Assembly: GCA_023212695.1 (NCBI GenBank)
Contig: JALCCG010000065.1
Span: 1 to 64,000 of the forward strand
Source: Sporisorium sorghi
Lineage: Eukaryota > Basidiomycota > Ustilaginomycetes > Ustilaginales > Ustilaginaceae
Length of the DNA stretch: 64,000 nucleotides
Direction of reading: 5' to 3'
Shown: piece after piece, positions 51,471 to 60,155 of the stretch
How the letters are laid out: every line of letters begins with the position of its first letter
How positions within the stretch are numbered: position 1 is the stretch's first letter
Made by a program: the position numbers and the translations under genes
The notes under the pieces: generated by a model
Told to the model about the DNA's origin: nothing
Seen by the model: only the letters and a program-made list of their open reading frames with translations
Databases searched by the model: none

Positions 51471-52982
51471 CCGCTGCTGATGCCTACTTGTCAAACTTTG
51501 CCCCTGCAGACGTCTAAGCAAAGCATGACAGGTCTCACGTCCCTTCCCGTGCCTTGTCAGAGGGTAAGCACCCTTCTAACCTTGACTGAGAGAGCACATG
51601 AGCAGGCCCCGATTATCCTTGCTGAATGGCTCGAGTTTGTCCGTCCGTCGACTATTTGGGCAAGCTTCTCGATCGAGCCAAGACTTGTGCAGACCGTTCA
51701 AATTGCCAAGTCGCCTGTACGGTAGCAGTGCAGCCCGTGCCACGTCCAGGTCGATGCATGCAAGTCCCCGGCTTCCGTTGAGCAGGTGTTGCAGGTGATC
51801 GCTTAGCGTGGAATCTCGATCCTCGGCACTCTGCAGTGATTCTTCTACATTCGAGTTGTACGACAAATTAATCATTCAAGCCGAGCCATGCAATCAAGAA
51901 TCTTCTCTTGTTCGAAACAATGAGGCCTGATGTACACGGCCGAAGCATCGGCCAAATCTCGATGCGGGCCGCTTAGATCACATCCGAATCGCCTTGGAGA
52001 AAAGCTTATCATCTGATCCGATGCGGAAAGAGTGGACAGTGCCACGAGCACAGCTGAGCAAGCCTATCACAGCAACGCTGACATCCGGGCGGCTTGCATG
52101 GCTCTCGACCCAACATCTCAGCGGCTAGGGAGCATGCACAGCGTGCAGCAAGATAATTAAGGATGCACCATGCACACGCACGGGCGAGAACTGCAGTGCG
52201 GCAGCTTTGCATCCATTGTCTAGCCTTTTCCCCCTCGAACAATCACAGACGCTCGGACGACGCATCGCCGGTCACACAAACAAGCTGACTTGTACGCAAC
52301 AGCAAACCGCGCAAAACCTCGACCAAAACCCTGCAAGCTTGAACGGTCAACTCTTCAACAATGACATTGTGCTGATCATGGGGCTCAAAGCTACTTGCGG
52401 CAAAGTCGGTGTATGAGAGCAGAGCTCAAAAGGGGAAGTCTGACCTGAGCCTTGTGTGGATTTGAATCCAATGTGAGTAGCTCGAGGGGTCCAGAATTTT
52501 TTTCCGTGGGCGGTGTCTGTTTCTACGCGAACGGCAGTCCTTGGCGTTTTTTTTTTTTTTTTCCCTTTCTTTCCTTCCAGAAGGGGAAACACAGACTGAA
52601 GAGGAAGCTTGCGAATCTGGCTTGTCTTCTGCCACACTACTCACCGGTGCGACCACGGATATACACGAACCAACGAAATCAAAACAAGGCTCAGCACGGG
52701 CAGCATGTGAACCGGCCAAGCGCGCAGTCGCATCTTGCCAAAAAATCATGCGGTCCGGATGAAAGCCGAAAGAAGCCACATGTACGTGGGCCGAGGTTGA
52801 TGTTGTTACATTTGCCTACTTGCGGCGATCACGAACCAAAGAAGAGGATGAGCGAGGTGAGAAGGTGCGCTAGCGTTTGAGAGAAGCAGGACAATAGGAA
52901 AAACAAAAGCTTCGCACTAGTGGCGACGACGAGGAGAACAAAAGAAAAATTGAAAAAAAAAAAATCTTTTTTAATTTAATTA

Positions 52983-53007
52983 TTTTTTTTTTTTTTTTTT
53001 TTTTTTT
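52983..53007. repeat. poly(T) tract, about T25
   Basis: Long T run preceded by an AT-rich patch (52950-52982), about 1 kb upstream of the secreted-protein gene. Confidence 0.85.
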
Positions 53008-53842
53008 CGTTCATTCGTTGTTTTTGGCTTAAGGTTTGAGAGCGGGAGGTGGCTTTTTTTTCCTGCGAAAAATCGAGTCTCCGACTGACAAAAATGGCCG
53101 AGCCACAGACGCAAGGTCAATTGGGACCTTACAGCCAAAACACAATCATCATTGTGTGCTCACCACCACAGTGCATGCACGTTCCTGAGGGAAACAAGGC
53201 TTGCTTACCCTGTCCCGTCTTGGCTGTCCACGTCGACTCGGCAAGCATCGATCTTTTTGTCGCAAAACTTGTCCCTGCCGCACACAGAGACTCCGCTCCT
53301 TGGAAAGTTTTTCGAAATTCGTGTGCGCATCGTCGATACAGTGCCTGGCCTTCCACCACCACATGCAAGCCCATGTCGATCGGTACTCGAGTGCATTCAA
53401 CTCTACCTTGTTGATCGTTGCCAAGCAGAGGAGATGAGAAGCCTCGGACGCACTCTGTAAGACGATCGCCGTGCTTTTCGCACAACTGGCGCATAAACGA
53501 GCAGAGCTGTCAATGGATAATTGAGCTCAACGTAGGCCCGCGCCTTGTTTTGATCAAATGTCTTTCGTTTGCACGGCAGCAACGTGGGAAGGAGGAGAGA
53601 CAGCAGCGATGGCAGCGACAGAAGCGGAAGAGGCGGACTCGCTGCGGAACTAGGCGCACCCTTCTACTGTCCCGTGTCTACAGCATCGCCATGTCTTGGC
53701 CTTTCCTAATGCGCTCAGAGGCTTGCACCGAGGTGTCAAACACCGATCAAGCGCTTGTCAGTGACTCCGCCCCTTCTCTCCCATGACGGCACGTCCTCCC
53801 TGCTCCGCTCCAGCTGAGGCGACGTTGGCAACTTGAGACAAG

Positions 53843-53849
53843 ATATATA
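53843..53849 (+). promoter_or_regulatory. TATA-like box of the secreted-protein gene
   Basis: ATATATA about 165 bp before the start codon at 54014, followed by a strongly pyrimidine-rich tract (53870-53960). This arrangement is common in strongly expressed fungal genes. Promoter role is inferred. Confidence 0.5.
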
Positions 53850-54013
53850 GACCCTACTCTGATCCGCTGCTCTAACCGTCTCTTCCCTTCTTCTCACACC
53901 AAGCAACTCTCCTCTCCCATCCCAGACACTTTCCCTTCTACACTCTCCCCTCCCCACTCTCTACCTTTTGGGTCTCTAGCCGTCTAGCCAGTAGCTACCT
54001 CTACTTTGCAACC

Positions 54014-54781
54014 ATGCGAACCTCGATCCGTGCCGCTCTCCTCGTCGCCGCCGCCGCCCTTGTGGCTCTGCAGGTGGCTCAGCCCGTCTCGGGTCACCTT
54101 GTGGACCGCGAGGTGTTCGAGAACATCACGCCCGCCCTGTACGAGTACGAGAAGCGTGCCTCTCCCACTGCTGTGCCCACCACCACCTCGAACACGGCCA
54201 ACCCGAGCCAGACGGCGGGTAGTGGGTGCAAGAAGAACGGCGACTGTGCCACGGGTCTGTGTGACTCGGGCAGGTGTGTTCCTCAGAAGGGTACTGGACA
54301 GAACAACTCGTACTGCACCTCGGATGCGCAGTGCAAGAGCTCGTCGTACTGCTACCGTGGATCATGCCAGGACATCAAGCAGGACGGTGCCAACTGCTAC
54401 AAGGACTCGGGTTGCGTTACCGGCAACTGCATCAACAAGAAGTGTGTGGCCAACGCTTCGCAACCCAAGGGTGCCACCTGCACCAAGTCGACCCAGTGCA
54501 CCAACGGCAACTTCTGCTCGAACGGCAAGTGCCAGACGGTCCAGAAGTCCGGTTCGTACTGCTACAAGAACCAGGGTTGCACGTCGGGCTTCTGCGTCAA
54601 CAACAGGTGCTCCACTCGTGGTCTCGCCAAGCTCAACCAGGCCTGCACCAATAACGCCGGCTGCATCAGCAACTTCTGCTACAGGAGCGCCTGCCGTGCC
54701 CAGCGCGCCCGTGGCCGTCCCTGCTCGCTCAACGACGCCTGCATCAGCGGCCGTTGCCGCAACAACAGGACTTGCGCTTAA
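54014..54781 (+). CDS. secreted cysteine-rich protein with seven four-cysteine modules
   Basis: 255 residues with a clear signal peptide (MRTSIRAALLVAAAALVALQ, likely cut after about residue 22-27). A short linker has a dibasic KR at 47-48, a possible Kex2 site, then a Thr/Ser-rich stretch. From about residue 72 to the C-terminus it consists of seven modules of the form Cx5Cx4-5Cx4-5C (28 cysteines in all), for example CKKNGDCATGLCDSGRC and CYKDSGCVTGNCINKKC. The spacing resembles Dickkopf-N-like or other small disulfide-rich repeats; I cannot assign a family. Several N-glycosylation sequons are present (NIT, NNS, NAS, NRT). It probably acts outside the cell or in the wall; a role as a plant-infection effector is possible but is inference. 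Single exon, with a TATA-like box and pyrimidine-rich promoter upstream. Confidence 0.88.
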   Translation: MRTSIRAALLVAAAALVALQVAQPVSGHLVDREVFENITPALYEYEKRASPTAVPTTTSNTANPSQTAGSGCKKNGDCATGLCDSGRCVPQKGTGQNNSYCTSDAQCKSSSYCYRGSCQDIKQDGANCYKDSGCVTGNCINKKCVANASQPKGATCTKSTQCTNGNFCSNGKCQTVQKSGSYCYKNQGCTSGFCVNNRCSTRGLAKLNQACTNNAGCISNFCYRSACRAQRARGRPCSLNDACISGRCRNNRTCA

Positions 54782-56450
54782 GCACTCCGAAACTAGTTCG
54801 CGCTAGGACCCTCAACTCTCATCGCATACAACCTCCTCATTGTCTGGGTGGGCTTCTTCGTCACTGTTGAAACTCTTTCCTCTTCCACACCTTCCCCCGC
54901 TTTTTCCCGTTCGTCTGCCTCATCTTTCACCTTCGTTCTTCACCGTATATCCTTTTTTTTTTTTTTTTTTTTTTTTACCGTTCCGGGAATAATAGTTATG
55001 GCTTCCTTTTCCCTGAACTCTGCTTTGGCTGATAGCGTTTGATGATGAGTCTACATTGTCTGAGCGGGACTGCACACGGCGCGAGAGTGTCTGTAGATCG
55101 GTGTGCGCATCACTGAATGCAAACCTTCCCGGTATCGATGTTATTCTGAGAGCTGTGTTTACCATGAGCGGGAGACGGGCAGTCAAAAGATAAGGATCAG
55201 TTCCCAGGAAGGAGGGCAAGGAAGGGATAAACTCTGGCTCTGGAAACGTGGAAGACTGATGCGCATCTCGCTCCCGTGGATATGCAGGCACAGATCTGAC
55301 TCGCTGTCTGACAGTTATCGATCTGAACGAGAAGTTTGGCTTGAGCAGAGACACAATAACGACAGTCTTGATTGTTCTTTCCCATGTCTTTGGTGTCAGA
55401 CACTTTCCCAAGACAGTCAGGGTAAGGGTAGCGCTTTAGCTGCCGCTCTCTCCCTCGCTGTTTGTGCGTTGCGCTATCGCTGCCATGAGAGCCTTTGATC
55501 GTCTGAAAGGCAAGAAGCAGTGTCGATCCGTGAGATCCAGCATACAGCAGCTGGAGCACCGAGTCCAAGTGTTTTCTTGCAACGACGAAAAAGGCAAGAA
55601 TGCATGGCTACAGTAATTTATTTAGTGCAAATTAGATGTCAAGTACTGCAGCCGAGCCGGGCCGGAGCAGGAAGATGGCCGTGGCTGATCTGCATCCATT
55701 AATTTTTTATTTTTTTTTTAAAATCGGCACTCGGCCACCAACAAAATCACACTCTCTTCGAAACTCACCAACCAGCTGCATGCGAGTCGGAGAGGCACAA
55801 TGGAGCGGAGTTTTCTTTTTTTTTTTTTTTCAACATGAAGGTTCCCATGGTAGCCAGCAGCGCGCGTAGTTTGAGAGTGTTGGTGTGGGAACTTGTGTTT
55901 TGATTCTTCCTGCGCTCGATGCGGCGACCGAAAGGGCGTCCCGCGTGGGAGCGCGCGAGCAGGGGATCCGCACGCGATCGCACAGGAAAAGATAGACATT
56001 GCCCCCTCCGCCTCTTGCCCGCGTTTCACCCATGGCCGATCAGCACTTTGTAGATCACCCACTTCACTTGCCAGCCACAGTCCCCCGATTGGCAAGCAGC
56101 CGATATCTCATCGGGCTCGACGATGCGCCTCCGTCTTGCGCTCTCAGATATTTCGGTGGTGGTGCCTGTCTGCCCACCTCCGTTCCGTGTGCCCGTGTCG
56201 GGGTTGCAACTTTGCGTCTGAGTGTCAGGGTGGCACCGACTCAGCGTGCGAAACGCCCTCCAGCCTCTAGCCAAGTCGCTTGACGCCTGTCGTGGGACGG
56301 AAAAACAGATGGCAAACGAGACGAGACATGAGGGTCTCATGCGGGAAATGCGACAGTTCCAGCTGGGATTTGGGTGACATGGGGTAATACACAGGGAGAC
56401 CGCGGACAGAGACTGACAGAAAAAGAGACTGGAGAAGGGTAACACATCGA
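54782..56450. other. spacer between the secreted-protein and mannosyltransferase genes
   Basis: 1.67 kb between two converging genes, with poly(T) at 54953-54976 and shorter T runs at about 55707-55719 and 55815-55830. No gene is recognised. Confidence 0.55.
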
Positions 56451-58253
56451 CTACTCGTCGTCGTCCTCCTTGACATCCGTCGAGGGCTCCGCTTGGAGTG
56501 CCGGGATGGGTGCGTAGTACACCAGCACGGGCTGGTGCTTCTTGAACGCCTCGTGTGCGATCGTGATGGCCCTCTCCAGCGAAGCAGGGATGGGTGTGCC
56601 CTTGAGCTTGTTGAGCGTGGCGCCGAAGAGGCAGTTGTCCGAGTCGGCCTGGTCCTCCTCGACGTTGGTGTACGGCGGCACGTTGCGCGCGTACACATTG
56701 GGCGTATAGTACGTTTCGACGGTTTGACCGGGAACGAGGTACCCGCCGTGGAACCAGAACGGCTTCTCTCCCGCGGCGATTGCTTTGGGTTTGCCCACCG
56801 CTCCCTTTCGACCGGAGTTTTGCGACTGGAAGATGGAAAAGTACTTGCGCGACAGCTTCTCCTCGGCGACGTGCGGCGACAGGTACTGGATGGTGCGTGG
56901 CGAGCAGATGACGGGGGAGTGGTCGTCCCATTCGCCGTCGAATCGGCCGATGGCTCCGGGCCAGGTGTTTTCGAAGGCATACTCGATCTCGGACAGCTCG
57001 AAGGCGAGCCAGAGACCTTCGTTCATCATCTTGGGGTAGGCGCCCCAGAACATGGCGCGCACCGGCTTTCGCCTCATCCATGCGTTCATGAAGAGTGCAG
57101 AGAGCACGCCCGGCCTCGACTTGTCGAGCACCACCACATCCATGTCCATCCTCGATGCGATGGCGTGCGAGTAGAAGGCGCTCTCGGCCAGCTCTTTCGA
57201 GGGAGAACCCTGGTCGATCTGACGCTTGAGGAAGGCAACAAGGAACTGAGACGCCTTGTCGACGGGTTTGACCTTGGATCGGAAGAAGAGCGTGCCCGTG
57301 CTTGCAAACGTCGGGTGAGAGAAGAGCTCGGCTGGGTTTTGAAGGAAGACAACTTGCGGGTCGACGATGAGGATCTCCTGGAACGACGAAGCGAGGAGCG
57401 CCAGCGACTGACGCTCCCACGTCTCCTTGAGACCGGGATAGCGGCCCGCGTCGTCTTCGAGCTCGGCGGTGAAGAGCGGGAGCGTGTCAATGTCGTACAC
57501 GCTCACGCGTCCGAGCGACTTGAACAGGTCCACCAAAGCAGCGGGCAGCTCGTCGTCCGTATGATAAAAAACCTCGATGGGCAGGAGGCAGCCGTGCATC
57601 TCTCTGAGCACCGTGATGGTCTGGATCGCCGCAAGCATCGTGTAGCGCGACACGGCCATGACGATGCCTCGTCGTTTGCCGCCTTTCGCCTCGTCCTCGA
57701 GCTGTGCTGCTGCCAGAAGCTCCGCAGTCTGGTTCGACGTGAGTTGGCCCGACTTTTTCAAGTGCGCCTGGACGATCGACTCGACCGAGGGCGGTGGTGC
57801 AGCCTGTGACGCCTGCTTGCTGCTGCGGAAATCAGTGGGACGGACAGGCTCGACCTGCAGAGCCTGCTTGCGGATCTGCGCAGCGCCGGGCGCAAACGAC
57901 CAGAGCCTCTCCTCGATGCGTTCCAACTGGCCTATCTTGCGTTTCCTGGCCATCTCTGCGTAGGCGTGAGCGCGGAAGCCCATCTCCCTGAATCCGTACC
58001 TCTCGTCGACCTCGACGGGATGTGTGAGGATGTAGTCGATCCAGATATCGTGCGCGGCTGCATCGAGTTCTTGAATGTGCTTTGCGTACAGAGGCGAGAG
58101 CGAAGGACGCATCTGCAGTGCGACACGCATGAGCCAAAAGACAAATACGAACAGGCAGAACGCCTTGATCTTGCCCGAAGTGATGCGCAGCTTAACGCCC
58201 AACGACCTGCCGTTCTGGAGTCCAAGCATGCTGGACAAGTTGGCCACGACCAT
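56451..58253 (-). CDS. Mnn1-type alpha-1,3-mannosyltransferase paralog lacking DXD
   Basis: A type II membrane glycosyltransferase of 600 residues, GT71/Mnn1-like, expected in the Golgi to extend mannose chains on secreted proteins. Seen: a short cytosolic tail, one membrane anchor (about 28-46, FCLFVFVFWLM), a stem, then a catalytic domain with GIVMAVSRY (about 205), LPIEVFYHTDDELP, ASTGTLFFRSK (about 320) and the C-terminal WFHGGYLVPG. These blocks align with the gene at 60156, with which it is divergent. Odd: the metal-binding DXD expected in EVMLADADAIML-type sequence reads EILIVDPQVVFL, so the second Asp is missing. The ATG at 58253 is chosen; the frame stays open about 50 residues further upstream without an ATG, so an unseen 5' exon is possible. 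Confidence 0.75.
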   Translation of the reverse strand: MVVANLSSMLGLQNGRSLGVKLRITSGKIKAFCLFVFVFWLMRVALQMRPSLSPLYAKHIQELDAAAHDIWIDYILTHPVEVDERYGFREMGFRAHAYAEMARKRKIGQLERIEERLWSFAPGAAQIRKQALQVEPVRPTDFRSSKQASQAAPPPSVESIVQAHLKKSGQLTSNQTAELLAAAQLEDEAKGGKRRGIVMAVSRYTMLAAIQTITVLREMHGCLLPIEVFYHTDDELPAALVDLFKSLGRVSVYDIDTLPLFTAELEDDAGRYPGLKETWERQSLALLASSFQEILIVDPQVVFLQNPAELFSHPTFASTGTLFFRSKVKPVDKASQFLVAFLKRQIDQGSPSKELAESAFYSHAIASRMDMDVVVLDKSRPGVLSALFMNAWMRRKPVRAMFWGAYPKMMNEGLWLAFELSEIEYAFENTWPGAIGRFDGEWDDHSPVICSPRTIQYLSPHVAEEKLSRKYFSIFQSQNSGRKGAVGKPKAIAAGEKPFWFHGGYLVPGQTVETYYTPNVYARNVPPYTNVEEDQADSDNCLFGATLNKLKGTPIPASLERAITIAHEAFKKHQPVLVYYAPIPALQAEPSTDVKEDDDE

Positions 58254-58625
58254 GTTGTTGCGACTAGCTGATACGCTGGCAGCTGCGGCCGTCTCTTGCT
58301 TGATGTCGTGATCCGAGCCTAGCTGTTCGAAGCTGTTGAGATGGCGAGAGAGCTCTGAGAAGGAGGTGAATTTGCGTGCCGGTCGAAGATGGTGGAGAAG
58401 AAACAATGAAGCAGGAGCGGCGACGAGTTGTGATGTTGAACGCCGGCCAAGTGCTCAAAGGCCGGACAAGTGGACAGCAGACTCCGCCAGACCGCGGGAG
58501 GATAGGGTATGTGAAAGAACTGTTGGTCATCAAGAGCAAGACGGACAACAGCAAACAGCGAGAGTGGCATTCATTCAGTCGATTCGATTCGATCTTCCAC
58601 AGCAGCAAGGGCAAGCATGCACACC

Positions 58626-58626
<1 letters not shown>

Positions 58627-58661
<35 letters not shown>
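58627..58661. repeat. poly(A) tract, A35
   Basis: Uninterrupted run of 35 A about 370 bp upstream of the minus-strand mannosyltransferase start. Confidence 0.9.
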
Positions 58662-58663
<2 letters not shown>

Positions 58664-59568
58664 ATGGTAATTTACTGTAAGGGTCTCGTCTTCTTGACCG
58701 CGCCGAGGCTGCCGAAGACTTGCGAGCACGGGACGACAAATGTCGTTCTCAAGCCGATTTATCGAGACAGACACCGAGACGAGACGGAGACGAGACGCTT
58801 CGTTGGACATTGCGCGCGCCTCAGAACTCTGTTTCACAAAAATCGAGCGAAAATCGAAAAATAAAAAAAAATAAAAATAAAAATAAAATTTAAAATTTAA
58901 AAGATTTTCGCTCAGATCTGTGCGACTGCAGGCCAGCTACGAGCTACGACGAGCTACGACGAGCTCCGAGTGAAATGATTCGATCCCGTGTCAGCTAGCT
59001 CTTACGCAGTCTTGGCCACCATGCTCATTGCTGATCATGACGAGCATAGCGAGACGCTCAGAGTTGATGAAACAAGACACGTCGTCCAAGATGGTGGCGT
59101 CAGAGTCGCGACTCCGCCGTGGCTGGGCGTAGATGGCACGGGACATTTTTCAGAAATCACGTTAGAAAGAGAAAGAGGCGCTTGGTTCTCGATCCCTTGG
59201 TTTGTGGCGGAAAAGCACCCAACACTCACTTGCGGAATGCTGTCTGTCGCTCTCGAGTGACCAACACACCGACAACAAGTTGCCATCATACGAGGGAATT
59301 TGAGTCCATTGTCTTTCGAAGTCGCATGCAAAATATCTGTTTCGTGTACTACCGATGCATCAGACAATAGAGAAGGCCATGTCAGTCGACGGGGCTCTGT
59401 GCTTCTTTCCGCAAAAAATAAAATAAAATAAATAAAAAATCCAAAAAAAAATTAGTCGCACGAGGGCCTGTCAAAACGAATTTTTGGTCCAAAAAAAAAA
59501 AAAAAAAAAATCAATAATTTGCCGACTGAAATCGTAGGCTGGCGATGGTGCGATGCAATGGCGAGGCA

Positions 59569-59595
59569 AGAGAGAGAGAGAGAGAGAGAGAGAGA
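59569..59595. repeat. (AG)13 microsatellite
   Basis: Pure AG run, 32 bp before the CTG repeat at 59627. Confidence 0.85.
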
Positions 59596-59624
59596 CCCTG
59601 CCGTTCGTTCGCTCTCCGTGCTGG

Positions 59625-59626
<2 letters not shown>

Positions 59627-59686
<60 letters not shown>
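59627..59686. repeat. pure (CTG)20 microsatellite
   Basis: Twenty uninterrupted CTG units in non-coding DNA about 470 bp upstream of the plus-strand mannosyltransferase. It is the longest triplet repeat in the window. Confidence 0.92.
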
Positions 59687-59689
<3 letters not shown>

Positions 59690-60155
59690 CTCAAGTCGAT
59701 CAATGCAATTTGGTCATGCTAGGCTCGCCCACGGCTGGTTGGGTTGCGACGCAATCACACTCGCTCCCGAGTCTTTTGGACGCCTGAACAGGTCCTGCTT
59801 GCTTCTGAGATCCTTCCCGTCCTGCCTGTTTGAGCTCCGACCTCGCTCTCTACTTTTTCCCATTTGAGACCTCTTGTCTCTACGCCCTTGCCTTGATCTC
59901 ATCCTCAGCTCCGCCCTCGATCCATCTTTGCCCACCTCTCCGCTTCGTCACTTTTGCCTCACGACCATCACCACAACCCTAACGGCCTCGAGCACTTGGT
60001 GCAACGCCATCGCCGCACCGTGACCACCTTGGCGACCCGCATATATCGCCCAGGTCAGCATCAAGTGACGAGCAACACCGCAAGACGCACCCGACAGCAC
60101 ACTCACACTCACACACGCTTGCTGAGCTGAGCGCAAACAGCTACAAGCCGCCATC

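Larger units (their letters stand above)
49335..54013. other. 4.7-kb gene-poor interval
   Basis: Between the RPA1 start and the secreted-protein gene no open frame has recognisable content. All are short and uneven in composition. The stretch holds AT-rich patches (49720-49830, 50560-50640, 52940-53010), poly(A) at 51011-51039, (CTG)8 at 51447-51470, poly(T) at 52547-52562 and 52983-53007, and the promoter of the secreted-protein gene at its right end. A short or spliced gene or an RNA gene could be missed. Confidence 0.55.
58254..60155. other. 1.9-kb divergent interval between the mannosyltransferase genes
   Basis: Holds the promoters of both paralogs. No gene is supported. It contains poly(A) at 58627-58661, an AT-rich patch at 58860-58905, A-rich runs at 59416-59510, a GA repeat and a long CTG repeat. 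The last 300 bp before 60156 are pyrimidine-rich and leader-like. Confidence 0.6.

Noticed and set aside
56026..57420. Open frame of 464 codons on the minus strand
   Set aside because: Alternative frame of the mannosyltransferase at 56451 running into its 3' flank, with no family features.
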